The notes under the pieces were generated by a model. The model did not search any database and had not been told where the DNA came from. It was given only the letters and a program-made list of their open reading frames with translations. A DNA stretch of 64,000 bases from Streptomyces asoensis (GTDB taxonomy: Bacteria; Actinomycetota; Actinomycetes; Streptomycetales; Streptomycetaceae), in the NCBI RefSeq assembly GCF_013085465.1, contig NZ_CP049838.1, positions 2,356,001-2,420,000 of the forward strand, written 5' to 3'. Shown here piece by piece: positions 24,511-32,934 of this stretch. A program made the position numbers and the translations under genes. Within the stretch, counting starts at the first letter, position 1. Each line of letters begins with the position of its first letter.

Positions 24511-25578
24511 ATGTCGACGCTGCGCGTCACCGCCGAAGTGCTGACCGTCCACGAACACCCCAACGCCGACGCCCTCGAACTGGCCCAGGTCGGCCTGTAC
24601 CGGGCCGTCGTCGCCAAGGGCGCGTACCGCACCGGCGAGGCCGCCCTGTACATCCCCGAGCAGTCGGTGCTCCCCACCGGGCTGGTCGAGGAGCTGGGGC
24701 TGACCGGGCGGCTGGCGGGCAGCAGGTCGGACCGGGTGAAGGCGGTGCGGCTGCGGGGCGAGCTGTCGCAGGGGATCGTGTGCCGGCCCGAGGCGCTGGC
24801 GGACGTCGATCTGGCGCTGGCCGCCGCGCAGGGCACCGACTTCGCGGAGCGGCTGGGCATCGTCAAGTGGGTGCCGCCGATCCCGCCGACGATGAGCGGC
24901 GACGTCGAAGCGGCGCCGGATCTGCTGCCCTGGGTCGACATCGAGAACATCCAGCGCTACCCCGGCATCTTCGAACCCGGCGAGCCGGTGATCCTGACCG
25001 AGAAACTGCACGGCTCGGCGTGCCTGCTCACGTATGTCGCGGACGAGGAGCGGGTGTACGTCTCCTCGAAGGGCTTCGGCTCGAAGTCCCTCGCCCTGAC
25101 GGAGGATCCGAGGAACCTGTACTGGCGGGCCGTACGCGGCCATGGCGTCCCCGAGGCGGCCGCCCGTCTCGCCGAGCGGCTGGGCGCGCGCCGGATCGGT
25201 GTCTTCGGGGAGGTGTACGGAGCGGGCGTGCAGGACCTGACGTACGGCGCGGACGGCCGACGCGACACCCTCGGCTACGCGGTGTTCGACGTGTCCGCGG
25301 AGATCGACGGCGTGGTGCGCTGGCTGGACGCGGCGGAGCTGCTGGACGGCGAACTGCCGCTCGTTCCCCGCCTGTTCGAGGGCCAGTACGACAGCGAGCG
25401 GGTCCTGGAGATCGCCACCGGCCGCGAGACGGTGTCCGGACGCGGGCTGCACCTGCGCGAGGGGGTGGTGATCCGGCCGGCCGTCGAGCGGTACAGCCCG
25501 GTGACGGGGGGTCGGGCGATCGCCAAGGCGGTGAGCGGCGCGTATCTGACCCGCAAGGGCGGAACCGAGTACGAGTGA
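24511..25578 (+). CDS. ATP-dependent RNA ligase, Deinococcus DraRnl (DRB0094) type
   Basis: 355 residues. The nucleotidyl-transfer motif I is LTEKLHGS, in which Lys165 would form the lysyl-AMP; motif III-like GVFGEVYGAG, and a late motif EGVVIRPAVE (motif IV) and AIAKAVSGAYL with the motif V lysine are present. The first ~130 residues (HPNADALELAQVG, GEAALYIPEQSVLP, SQGIVC) form the OB-like N-terminal module of the DraRnl clade, which seals nicked RNA with a 3'-OH RNA end. ATG 24511 has AAGGAG 7 bases upstream. No repair partner is adjacent. Confidence 0.88.
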   Translation: MSTLRVTAEVLTVHEHPNADALELAQVGLYRAVVAKGAYRTGEAALYIPEQSVLPTGLVEELGLTGRLAGSRSDRVKAVRLRGELSQGIVCRPEALADVDLALAAAQGTDFAERLGIVKWVPPIPPTMSGDVEAAPDLLPWVDIENIQRYPGIFEPGEPVILTEKLHGSACLLTYVADEERVYVSSKGFGSKSLALTEDPRNLYWRAVRGHGVPEAAARLAERLGARRIGVFGEVYGAGVQDLTYGADGRRDTLGYAVFDVSAEIDGVVRWLDAAELLDGELPLVPRLFEGQYDSERVLEIATGRETVSGRGLHLREGVVIRPAVERYSPVTGGRAIAKAVSGAYLTRKGGTEYE

Positions 25579-25705
25579 GGAACCGGGTGGGAGAGGAGAC
25601 GGCGGGGCGCGGCCGGGCCGGGAGCGAGGGGGGTGTTCCGGACGACGCCGGAGCACGGGACGCGCCGGATGCACGGGATGCGCCGGGTCATCCGCCCGGC
25701 CCTGC

Positions 25706-26254
25706 TCAGCAGCAGCCGGCCGCCTTCTCCTCCTCCCGCTGCTCGCCCGCCCGCTGTTCGTCCGCCCGTTTCTCGCCTGCCCTCTTCTCCACCAGCAGCC
25801 GTGAGCCGGAACCCCGTTCACCGAAGGCGTCGTCCGGGTTGGACAGGACGCAGGTGGCGAGGGACAGGCAGCCGCAGCCGATGCAGTCGGTGAGGTGGTC
25901 GCGGAGTCGGTTGAGCTGCTTGATGCGTTCGTCCAGCTCCGCGCGCCACGCCGCCGAGAGACGGGCCCAGTCCTCACGGGTCGGGGTGCGTTCCTCGGGG
26001 AGCTCGGCGAGGGCCTCGCGGATCGTGGCCAGCGGGATGCCGACGCGTTGCGCCGCGCGGACGAAGGCGACGCGACGCAGCGTGTCGCGGTGGTAGCGGC
26101 GCTGGTTGCCCGCCGTACGACGGCTGCTGATCAGCCCCTTCGTCTCGTAGAAGTGCAGGGCGGAGACGGCGGCACCGCTGCGCGCGGCGAGCTGGCCGAC
26201 CGTGAGCTCGTGGATCTTCTCGGGAATCTGGGGCACCCCTCGAAGCCTACCCAT
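25706..26254 (-). CDS. soxR: SoxR, [2Fe-2S] redox-sensing MerR family regulator
   Basis: 182 residues. The MerR HTH ([26 protein letters not shown]) is followed by the dimer helix and the cluster motif [12 protein letters not shown] with Cys124, 127, 129 and 135 in CX2CXCX5C spacing. In streptomycetes SoxR responds to redox-active secondary metabolites. The C-terminal tail is unusually long and charged, with repeated RAGE/RADEQ elements ending AAGCC. ATG 26254 is used; GTG 26236 would give the shorter start PQIPEKIHE. Divergent from the MaoC gene. I saw no classical SoxR box in the 112-base spacer. Confidence 0.92.
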   Translation of the reverse strand: MGRLRGVPQIPEKIHELTVGQLAARSGAAVSALHFYETKGLISSRRTAGNQRRYHRDTLRRVAFVRAAQRVGIPLATIREALAELPEERTPTREDWARLSAAWRAELDERIKQLNRLRDHLTDCIGCGCLSLATCVLSNPDDAFGERGSGSRLLVEKRAGEKRADEQRAGEQREEEKAAGCC

Positions 26255-26300
26255 CGCCTCGTCCACGGGTCCGTTGACATCGGCCCGGCACCCGACCATG

Positions 26301-26316
26301 CTAAGCAGTCGCTTAG
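26301..26316. promoter_or_regulatory. TetR-type operator before the MaoC hydratase gene (site B1)
   Basis: CTAAGCAGTCGCTTAG has perfect 6-base arms around AGTC. It lies 51-66 bases before the MaoC start. A related site, 12 of 16 bases equal, stands before the TetR gene at 27490 (site B2). Confidence 0.7.
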
Positions 26317-26366
26317 ACCTATGGCACGGTGACATGGGCAGCTGGTGACGCGAGAGGACCGCAGAC

Positions 26367-26828
26367 ATGGCAGAGCCGAAGATCTTCACGTCCGCCGACG
26401 ACCTGAAGGCGGCGGTGGGTGAGCAGTTGGGGTACACCGACTGGCTGGAGGTCGACCAGAAGCGGATCGACCTCTTCGCGGAGGCCACCGGAGACCACCA
26501 GTGGATCCATGTCGACCCCGAGAAGGCCGCCGCCGGCCCCTTCGGCACCACCATCGCGCACGGCTATCTCACGCTCTCCCTGCTGCCGCTCTTCGGCCCG
26601 CAGCTGATCAAGGTCGAGAACGTGAAGATGGGCGTCAACTACGGGACGAACAAGGTCCGTTTCCCCGCCCCGGTACCCGTCGGCTCGCGCGTGCGCGCCA
26701 CCGCGACGATCACCGGCGTCGAGGACGTCACCGGCGGCGTCCAGGTGGCCGTCGCCTTCACCGTGGAGCGCGAGGGCGGGGACAAGCCCGTGTGCGTGGC
26801 GGAGTCGGTGTCCCGCTACTACCTGTAG
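26367..26828 (+). CDS. MaoC-type (R)-specific enoyl-CoA hydratase
   Basis: 153 residues with a single hot-dog fold. The hydratase-2 motif is complete: [17 protein letters not shown] gives the catalytic Asp43 and His48, followed by [15 protein letters not shown]. The enzyme adds water to trans-2-enoyl-CoA to give (R)-3-hydroxyacyl-CoA. Small soluble protein, resembling the mycobacterial HtdZ/Rv0130 type. It is preceded by site B1 and followed, convergently, by the TetR gene that I think controls it. Confidence 0.92.
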   Translation: MAEPKIFTSADDLKAAVGEQLGYTDWLEVDQKRIDLFAEATGDHQWIHVDPEKAAAGPFGTTIAHGYLTLSLLPLFGPQLIKVENVKMGVNYGTNKVRFPAPVPVGSRVRATATITGVEDVTGGVQVAVAFTVEREGGDKPVCVAESVSRYYL

Positions 26829-26863
26829 CCCCTACCAGCCGTACGCGCTACTCCCGGCAGGCG

Positions 26864-27490
26864 CTACTTCGCCGCGCCCACCATCCGCAGCACGAGGTCG
26901 GCGTACAGCGCGCCGACCTCGTCGGGGGTGCGGGGGCCGTCCACGTTGAACCAGCGGGCCACGTCGATGCAGAGGGACAGCACGGCGAGGGTCGTACCCT
27001 GCACGTCCAGCACGGTGAACTCGCCGCTCGCCACGCCGTCCTCGATGATCCCGCGCACCTCGGCGTCGACCTGCCGGCGCAGGTCGAGGATCTCGGCGCG
27101 GGCGTCGGGGCCGAGCGCGTCCAGTTCGTACTGGACGACCCGTGCCGTGGTGCGCCGCCCGGCGTGCCAGCGGACGAAGGAGCTCACGGCGTCCGCGAGC
27201 CGCCCGGTGGCGTCGCCCCCACCAGCGGCCGCCGTGCGCAGAATGTCCAGCGCGCGGTCGTGGCCGATCCGGCTGATGCGGTGGAGCAGCTCTTCCTTGG
27301 TCTTGTAGTGGATGTACAGGGCGGCCGGGCTCATACCCGCGCGGCCCGCGATGTCGCGGGTCGTCGTCGCGTGGTAGCCGCGCTCGGCGAAGGCCTCCAC
27401 GGCGGCGACCAGCAGTCGCCGGGCCGCGTCAGGGGTGACCTCTTCCCACGGCTCGATCTCGCCGCCGGCCGTCTCCTCCGCCGTACTCAT
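26864..27490 (-). CDS. TetR family regulator (B), probable controller of the MaoC gene
   Basis: 208 residues. HTH region LLVAAVEAFAERGYHATTTRDIAGRAGMSPAALYIHYKTKEELL near residues 26-70. The N-terminal 20 residues are acidic. The C-terminal domain is helical with a W-F-N-V-D-G stretch seen in actinobacterial lipid-metabolism regulators (KstR2/FadR-like size). ATG 27490. Its own promoter carries site B2 and the convergent neighbour MaoC carries B1. Confidence 0.87.
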   Translation of the reverse strand: MSTAEETAGGEIEPWEEVTPDAARRLLVAAVEAFAERGYHATTTRDIAGRAGMSPAALYIHYKTKEELLHRISRIGHDRALDILRTAAAGGGDATGRLADAVSSFVRWHAGRRTTARVVQYELDALGPDARAEILDLRRQVDAEVRGIIEDGVASGEFTVLDVQGTTLAVLSLCIDVARWFNVDGPRTPDEVGALYADLVLRMVGAAK

Positions 27491-27537
27491 CGCTCGTTCG
27501 CCCCTCTCGGTACAGGAGCTACACCATACCGCCGAAG

Positions 27538-27553
27538 GTGAGCGGCCGCTTAG
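27538..27553. promoter_or_regulatory. TetR-type operator before TetR gene B (site B2)
   Basis: GTGAGCGGCCGCTTAG, 48-63 bases upstream of the TetR start; it contains the palindrome AGCGGCCGCT and equals site B1 at 12 of 16 positions. Suggests autoregulation. Confidence 0.65.
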
Positions 27554-27562
27554 AGTGCCTGC

Positions 27563-27850
27563 TCAGATCTTCTCGAAGGGATCATGGTCGGCGAGGAGCT
27601 TCTCCAGGCGGGCCTGGTCCACCCGGCTCACGATCTGCCCGGCCTCCTGACGGTCGCGGATCACCTTCGCCAGCGTGAAGGCCGAGGTCACCAGATACAG
27701 GACGGCGATCGCCAGAAAGCCGCGCACCCAGGCGTCGGTGTGGAGGTTGTAGATGCCGATGGCGGTGGCCCCGATGGCGATACCGAAGGAGGCGACGGCC
27801 TGTCCGTAGAACGCCGCCGTGCTCTGCTGCTTGACCGGTGTGTCACTCAT
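27563..27850 (-). CDS. YiaA/YiaB-type two-helix membrane protein
   Basis: 95 residues. Two hydrophobic segments (QAVASFGIAIGATAIGIYNL and GFLAIAVLYLVTSAFTLA) with the short polar turn HTDAWVR match the YiaA/B domain. The C-terminal 35 residues are charged and cytoplasmic. The family has no known function. ATG 27850 is favoured over the longer frame because it puts the hydrophobic core at the family position. It precedes the TetR B gene on the same strand. Confidence 0.85.
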   Translation of the reverse strand: MSDTPVKQQSTAAFYGQAVASFGIAIGATAIGIYNLHTDAWVRGFLAIAVLYLVTSAFTLAKVIRDRQEAGQIVSRVDQARLEKLLADHDPFEKI

Positions 27851-27924
27851 GGGGACAAGCTTCGGCGGATGCGGCCGCCGGCACATCCGTCCACCTACTC
27901 AGACCCGTACTCAGGTGCTCCGGC

Positions 27925-29079
27925 TCAGAACGCCGAAACCCCCGTCAGCGCCCGCCCGATGAGCAGCTTCTGGATCTGGCTGGTGCCCTCGTAGAGGGTC
28001 ATCACACGGGCGTCGCGCAGGAGCTTGCCCGCCGGGTACTCGTCGATGTAGCCGTAGCCGCCGAAGACCTGGAGGGCGTTGTTGGCGGCGCGGACGGCGG
28101 CCTCCGAGGCGAAGAGCTTGGCCTTGGAGGACTCGGTGGCGAAGGGCAGGCCCCGGTCGATCAGGTCGGCGACCCGCCAGGTCAGCAGCCGGGCCGCGTC
28201 CACGTCGACCGCGATGTCGCTGATCAGTTCCTGGACCAGCTGGTGGTGGGCGATGGTCTTCCCGAACTGCTCACGCTCGCCCGCGTACCGCACCGCCGCG
28301 TCCAGGGCGGCCTGCGCTATGCCGACACAGCCGGCCGCGACCGACATCCGGCCCTTGGCCAGCGCCGACATCGCGACGGAGAAGCCCTTGCCCTCGGGCG
28401 CCAGCATCGCGGAGGCGGGGACCCGGACGTCGTCCAGGACCAGTTCGGCGGTCGCCTGGCCGCGCAGGCCGAGCTTGCCGTGGATCGCGCGGCGGCTCAG
28501 GCCCGGGGTGTCGGTGGGGACGAGGAACGCGGAGACGCCCTTGTGGCCCGGCGCGTCCGTCGAGCGGGCGAAGAGCAGCACCACGTCGGCCCAGGTGCCG
28601 TTGGTGATGAACATCTTGGTGCCGTTGATGACGTACGAGTCGCCGTCGCGGACCGCGCGGGTGCCGAGGTTGCCGGCGTCCGAGCCGGTGCCGGGCTCGG
28701 TGAGGCCGAAGCAGCCGACGTACTCGCCTGACGTCAGTCCCGGCAGCCAGCGCCGCTTCTGCTCCTCGCTCCCCCAGGCCGCGACGGTCTTCGCGACCAG
28801 CCCGAGCGAGACGGACACGATCCCGCGCACGGACGAGTCCCCGCGGCCCAACTCCTCCGTGACCAGGCAGTACGCGAGGTGGTCGCCGCCCGAGCCGCCG
28901 TACTCCTCGTCGATGGTCAGACCGAGGAAGCCGACCTCGCCGAGCTTCTTGACCAGGGACCGGTCGATGTCCTCGGCACGGTCCCAGGCCACGACATGCG
29001 GGGCGACCTCGCGGTCCACGAAGTCCTTGGCGAGCCGCCGGACGGCCTCCTGCTCCTCGCTGAGCGCCAGATTCACCAC
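27925..29079 (-). CDS. Acyl-CoA dehydrogenase (ordinary, catalytic Glu present)
   Basis: 384 residues, standard short-chain acyl-CoA dehydrogenase layout: FVDREVAPHV, GYGGSGGDHLAY, GCFGLTEPGTGSDAGNL (FAD contact), GTKMFITNG, RMSVAAGCVGIAQAALDAA, QVFGGYGYIDEYPAGKLLRDARV, and MTLYEGTSQIQKLLIGR with the catalytic Glu. It oxidises an acyl-CoA to the 2-enoyl-CoA with electron transfer flavoprotein as acceptor. Start GTG 29079, with GAGGTGAT upstream; GTG 29076 also possible. Divergent from TetR C across a shared operator, so its inducer is probably its own substrate or product. Confidence 0.93.
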   Translation of the reverse strand: MVNLALSEEQEAVRRLAKDFVDREVAPHVVAWDRAEDIDRSLVKKLGEVGFLGLTIDEEYGGSGGDHLAYCLVTEELGRGDSSVRGIVSVSLGLVAKTVAAWGSEEQKRRWLPGLTSGEYVGCFGLTEPGTGSDAGNLGTRAVRDGDSYVINGTKMFITNGTWADVVLLFARSTDAPGHKGVSAFLVPTDTPGLSRRAIHGKLGLRGQATAELVLDDVRVPASAMLAPEGKGFSVAMSALAKGRMSVAAGCVGIAQAALDAAVRYAGEREQFGKTIAHHQLVQELISDIAVDVDAARLLTWRVADLIDRGLPFATESSKAKLFASEAAVRAANNALQVFGGYGYIDEYPAGKLLRDARVMTLYEGTSQIQKLLIGRALTGVSAF

Positions 29080-29130
29080 GAGATCACCTCACAGAGGAAA
29101 GGCCTTCAGAACTGCTTCACGATTGCCCAT

Positions 29131-29150
29131 TAAATTAGCACTGCTAGTTT
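29131..29150. promoter_or_regulatory. TetR-type operator between acyl-CoA dehydrogenase and TetR C (site C1)
   Basis: TAAATTAGCACTGCTAGTTT contains the perfect dyad TAGCA-C-TGCTA in an AT-rich stretch. It is 52-71 bases from the dehydrogenase start and 28-47 bases from the TetR start. Inverted, it matches site C2 (34361) at 15 of 20 bases. Confidence 0.72.
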
Positions 29151-29177
29151 TTGCTGTGCAGCCCTACTATGTGCGCC

Positions 29178-29810
29178 ATGGCCCGACCGCGCAAGCCCCT
29201 TCTCAGCACCGACCGGATCGTCGAGACCGCACGGACGCTCGTGGACGCGGAGGGCCTGCCGGCCGTCTCCACGCGGCGGCTCGCCGCCGAGCTGGGGGTG
29301 AGCGGCCCCTCGCTGTACAACCACTTCCGCACGAAGGACGAGATCCTGGAGGCCGTCGCCGACTCGGTGAGCGCGCAGGTCGACCTGTCGATGTTCGAGG
29401 ACGGCCGGGAGTGGCGGACCGCGCTGCACGACTGGGCCGTCTCCTACCGCGCCGCCCTGCGCGACCACCCGAACATCGTCCCGGTGCTCGCCCAGGGCCC
29501 CGGCCGCCGGCCCGCCGGGCTGCGGCTCGCCGACGCGGTGTACGGCGCGATGGTCCGCGCCGGGTGGCCGCCCGCGCAGGCCACCTCCATCGGCGCGCTG
29601 ATGCGGTACTTCGTCATGGGCTCCGCGCTCGGCTCGTTCGCCGGCGGTTTCGTCGACGACGTGAGCGCCTACGACCCCGCCGACTACCCGCACCTCGGAC
29701 AGGCCCACCTCCTCGCCGAGCAGCAGGAGAAGATCGACGAGCGGGCGTTCGAGACCGGGCTGACCGCGCTGCTGGACGGGCTCTCCCAGCAGTTCGAGCA
29801 GCTTCCCTAG
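29178..29810 (+). CDS. TetR family regulator (C), TetR C-terminal-domain class
   Basis: 210 residues. HTH: IVETARTLVDAEGLPAVSTRRLAAELGVSGPSLYNHFRTKDEIL. The C-terminal part (LRDHPNIVPVLAQGPGRRP, LMRYFVMGSALGSFAGGFVDD) matches the TetR_C class that includes tetracycline- and acyl-responsive regulators. ATG 29178. The shared operator C1 suggests autoregulation plus control of the divergent acyl-CoA dehydrogenase; C2 extends the regulon to the aldehyde/alcohol dehydrogenase operon 5 kb away. Confidence 0.9.
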   Translation: MARPRKPLLSTDRIVETARTLVDAEGLPAVSTRRLAAELGVSGPSLYNHFRTKDEILEAVADSVSAQVDLSMFEDGREWRTALHDWAVSYRAALRDHPNIVPVLAQGPGRRPAGLRLADAVYGAMVRAGWPPAQATSIGALMRYFVMGSALGSFAGGFVDDVSAYDPADYPHLGQAHLLAEQQEKIDERAFETGLTALLDGLSQQFEQLP

Positions 29811-29844
29811 CACGGTTCGGCGGCCACCGAAGTGTCCGTCGCGC

Positions 29845-30669
29845 ATGCTGGACCACGTGAGCATCACGGACACCGGGAACGACAGGGACGTACGGGCGCC
29901 GGGGCTGGCCGCCCTCGCCGGACTCGTCGCCGACGAGACACGGGCCGTCTGTCTGCTGGCGCTGCTCGACGGGCGGGCGTGGACCGCCGGTGAGCTGGCC
30001 CGGCACGCGGGCGTGGCCCCGTCGACGCTGAGCGAGCACCTGGGCAAGCTGGTCGCGGGCGGGCTGCTGGCCGAGGAACGTCAGGGGCGGCACCGGTACG
30101 TACGGCTCGCCGACACCCGGGTCGCCCAGCTCGTGGAGGACCTGGCCGGCCAGGTCGCCCCGCACCCCGCCCACCGGCCGCGCACCTTGCGCGCCGCGAG
30201 CGCCGGATCGGCGATGGCCCGGGGCCGGACCTGCTACGACCACCTCGCCGGCCGGCTCGGCATCGCCGTCACCGACGCCCTCACCGCCCACGGGCTGCTG
30301 AGCGCGGCGAGCGAGCCGGACGGGCGGACCGACGGGGCGGAGGCGGGGCCGAGCGCGAGCGGTCCTACGAAACCGGCGTCCAGGGAACGGGCCACCGGGT
30401 TCCTGCTGACCGAGGCCGGGCTGCGGTGGTTCGAGGGCAGTGGCATCGTGCTCGACCGCGCGACCCGCCGACCGCTCGCCCGCGCCTGCCTCGACTGGAC
30501 CGAGCGGCGCCCGCACCTGGCGGGTGCGGCGGGCGCGGCCCTGTGCCGGCACGCCCTCGACGCGGGATGGTGCGTGCGGATCGGCTCCGAGCGGGCCGTG
30601 AAGGTGACGGCGGCGGGCGAACGGGCACTGGCCGAGCTGCTGGGCATCGAGGCGGGGTCGCTGCGCTGA
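29845..30669 (+). CDS. ArsR-type winged-helix transcriptional regulator with long C-terminal domain
   Basis: 274 residues. The N-terminal ~95 are an ArsR/HTH_20 domain: GRAWTAGELARHAGVAPSTLSEHLGKLVAGGLL followed by the wing EERQGRHRYVRLAD. No metal-binding CXC is present in the recognition helix. The C-terminal half repeats features found in a class of actinobacterial regulators: MARGRTCYDHLAGRLGIAV and DWTERRPHLAGAAGAALC. A Pro/Ser/Gly-rich spacer (about residues 155-180) joins them. Effector unknown. ATG 29845 used; GTG 29857 is possible. Confidence 0.85.
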   Translation: MLDHVSITDTGNDRDVRAPGLAALAGLVADETRAVCLLALLDGRAWTAGELARHAGVAPSTLSEHLGKLVAGGLLAEERQGRHRYVRLADTRVAQLVEDLAGQVAPHPAHRPRTLRAASAGSAMARGRTCYDHLAGRLGIAVTDALTAHGLLSAASEPDGRTDGAEAGPSASGPTKPASRERATGFLLTEAGLRWFEGSGIVLDRATRRPLARACLDWTERRPHLAGAAGAALCRHALDAGWCVRIGSERAVKVTAAGERALAELLGIEAGSLR

Positions 30670-30791
30670 CCGCCCTCGCTGACCGCACGGTGCCGCCGCA
30701 AGGCCCCGACCGGGACGACACCGGCCCCCTCCCGGCCTCTCGTCCGAAATCCGCGAGCTTTCGATCTGCGTTTTTTCCTAGCCTGAGGAAC

Positions 30792-31814
30792 ATGATGAAC
30801 AGCCCCCGGCGTACCGAACGTCGTACAGAGTTGCTCGCCGCCGGTGCGGCCGCTGTGACCGTCGTGCTGTGGGCCTCGGCCTTCGTGTCGATCCGCAGTG
30901 CGGGCGACGCGTACTCGCCGGGGGCGCTGGCACTCGGGCGGCTGGCCTCCGGGGCGCTGGTGCTGGGGGTCATCTGCGCCGTCCGGCGCGCGGGGTGGCC
31001 GCCGAGGGCCGCCTGGCGCGGGATCGCCGTGTCGGGCGTGCTGTGGTTCGGCTTCTACATGGTGGTGCTCAACTGGGGTGAGCAGCAGGTGGACGCGGGG
31101 ACGGCGGCTCTGGTGGTGAACATCGGGCCGATCCTCATCGCCCTGCTCGGCGCCCGGCTGCTCGGGGACGTGATGCCGCCGCGGCTGCTGGCGGGGATGG
31201 CCGTGTCGTTCGCGGGCGCGGTCGCGGTGGGGCTGTCGATGTCGGGCGAGGGCGGATCGTCGGTGCTCGGGGTGGTGCTGTGTCTGCTCGCCGCCTTCGG
31301 TTACGCGGGCGGGGTCGTCGCACAGAAGCCCGCCCTGGGCCGGGCGACCGCGCTCCAGGTGACGACGTTCGGATGCGTCATCGGCACGGTGGTGTGTCTG
31401 CCGTTCGCGGGTCGGCTGGTCCACGAGGCGGCCGACGCGCCGGTCTCCGCGACGCTCAACATGGTCTACCTGGGCGTCTTCCCGACCGCGCTCGCCTTCA
31501 CCACGTGGGCGTACGCGCTGGCCCGGACGACCGCGAGTCGCATGGGCGCGACCACGTACGCGGTGCCCGCACTGGTCGTCCTGATGTCGTGGCTGGCGCT
31601 GGGCGAGGTGCCGGGGCTGCTCACTCTGGCCGGTGGAGTGCTGTGTCTGGCGGGTGTGGCCGTGTCGCGGTCGAGGCCGCGCACGCCCCGCACGCCGCAG
31701 GCGCAGGGGGCGGAGGCGACGCAGGGGGCGGAAGCGGCGCGGGAGGCGGAGGCGGCGCACGCTGACGCTCCGGCGCCGGGGCCCGACCGGGAGGTCGGGC
31801 CCCGGACGGGCTGA
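30792..31814 (+). CDS. EamA family (DMT) exporter
   Basis: 340 residues, ten predicted transmembrane segments in two EamA repeats (VVLWASAFVSIRSAGDAYSPG opening the first; LGVVLCLLAAFGYAGGVVAQK the second). RhaT/YdcZ-like exporters of this type move amino acids or metabolites outward. ATG 30792 has GAGGAAC just upstream. The last ~45 residues are a hydrophilic Ala/Glu/Gly tail (QGAEATQGAEAAREAEAAH), a repeat-like cytosolic extension not needed for the fold. A strong hairpin overlaps the end of the gene. May be controlled by the ArsR-type gene 122 bases upstream. Confidence 0.9.
   Translation: MMNSPRRTERRTELLAAGAAAVTVVLWASAFVSIRSAGDAYSPGALALGRLASGALVLGVICAVRRAGWPPRAAWRGIAVSGVLWFGFYMVVLNWGEQQVDAGTAALVVNIGPILIALLGARLLGDVMPPRLLAGMAVSFAGAVAVGLSMSGEGGSSVLGVVLCLLAAFGYAGGVVAQKPALGRATALQVTTFGCVIGTVVCLPFAGRLVHEAADAPVSATLNMVYLGVFPTALAFTTWAYALARTTASRMGATTYAVPALVVLMSWLALGEVPGLLTLAGGVLCLAGVAVSRSRPRTPRTPQAQGAEATQGAEAAREAEAAHADAPAPGPDREVGPRTG
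31776..31805. terminator. Perfect 13-bp hairpin overlapping the end of the EamA gene
   Basis: CCGGGGCCCGACC and GGTCGGGCCCCGG pair perfectly around GGGA. It begins within the last 13 codons and ends before the stop at 31814. The convergent alcohol dehydrogenase stop is at 31837, so it could serve both transcripts. Confidence 0.7.
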
Positions 31815-31836
31815 GGCCGCCGGAGCGGGGCCACCG

Positions 31837-32919
31837 TCAGAACACCACCAGCGCCCGCCCACCCTTGCCCGCCAGCATGTTGTCGAAGGCCCCCGGGATG
31901 TCCTCCAGGGCGATGCGCTCCGTCACCAGGGCGCTCAGGTCGAGCCGGCCCGCCCGGACGTGGTCGGCGAGGACCGGGAGGTCCTTCGCCGGGTCGCAGT
32001 TGCCGTAGACGCAGCCGGCGAGGGTGCGGCCCCAGTGGAAGAGTTCCAGGGCGTTGAAGGTGACCTGCTGGTCCTTGCCGCCGATGCCGACGACCGTGGT
32101 GCGGCCGCCGCGCCGGGTCGACTCCCAGGCCGTCCGGATGGTGACCGCGCGGCCCACGCACTCGACGGCCACGTCGACCCCCTGCTTGCCGGTGAGGGCG
32201 CGGATCTCGCGGGCGGTCCGCTCGGAGGCGACCACGTACTCCGTGGCGCCCGCCGCCCGCGCCAGTTCCTCCTTCTCCGGGGAGACGTCGACGGCGACGA
32301 TCGTCGAGGCGCCGGCGATCCGGGCCGCCTGGAGGGTGGCGAGGCCGACTCCGCCGACGCCGAAGACGGCGACCGTCTCGCCGGGGCGGACCCGTGCGGA
32401 GTGGTGGATGGCGCCGTAGCCGGTGAGGACGGCGCAGCCGAGGAGGGCCGCGTCGGTGAGGGGGATGCCGTCCGGCAGCGGCAGCACGCAGGAGGCCGGG
32501 ACGACGGTCTCCTCGGCGAAGGCGGCGACGTTCAGCCCGGGGTGGAGGTCCCTGCCGTCCGTGGTGCGGGCGTACACCTCCGCGGCCCCGTTGAGGGCGT
32601 TCACGCACAGCCACACCTCGCCGAGCGTGCAGGGGTGGCAACTTCCGCAGGAAGGCGCCCAGTTGAGGATGACGCCGGCGCCGGGCGCCAGGTGTTCGAC
32701 GCCCTCGCCGACGGCGACGACCGTGCCCGCGCCCTCGTGCCCCAGGACGGCGGGGACCGGCACCCGCATGGTGCCGTCGGACAGGGACAGGTCGGAGTGG
32801 CAGACCCCGGCGGCGGCGAGCCGGATGCGGACCCGGCCGGGGCCGGGGTCCGGAAGGTCGATCTCCGTGATCTCCAACGGAGCGCCGATGGCGGGGAGTA
32901 CGGCGGCGCGGACAGCCAT
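31837..32919 (-). CDS. Zinc-dependent alcohol dehydrogenase (class III-like)
   Basis: 360 residues. Catalytic-zinc residues in GVCHSDLS and LGHEGAG plus Cys in NCGSC-type ILNWAPSCGSCHPCTLGEVWLC, which supplies the structural-zinc cysteines. Rossmann motif GVGGVGLATLQAAR. The layout matches the actinobacterial NDMA/mycothiol- or NAD-dependent class III branch. Immediately downstream (15 bases) of an aldehyde dehydrogenase on the same strand, so the pair would convert an alcohol to an aldehyde to an acid. Natural alcohol unknown. Confidence 0.9.
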   Translation of the reverse strand: MAVRAAVLPAIGAPLEITEIDLPDPGPGRVRIRLAAAGVCHSDLSLSDGTMRVPVPAVLGHEGAGTVVAVGEGVEHLAPGAGVILNWAPSCGSCHPCTLGEVWLCVNALNGAAEVYARTTDGRDLHPGLNVAAFAEETVVPASCVLPLPDGIPLTDAALLGCAVLTGYGAIHHSARVRPGETVAVFGVGGVGLATLQAARIAGASTIVAVDVSPEKEELARAAGATEYVVASERTAREIRALTGKQGVDVAVECVGRAVTIRTAWESTRRGGRTTVVGIGGKDQQVTFNALELFHWGRTLAGCVYGNCDPAKDLPVLADHVRAGRLDLSALVTERIALEDIPGAFDNMLAGKGGRALVVF

Positions 32920-32934
32920 GTTCGGTTGACTCCC

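Noticed and set aside
25600..26300. Classical SoxR box between soxR and MaoC
   Set aside because: Only the CTAAGC/GCTTAG dyad is present, which fits TetR site B2 better than a SoxR box.
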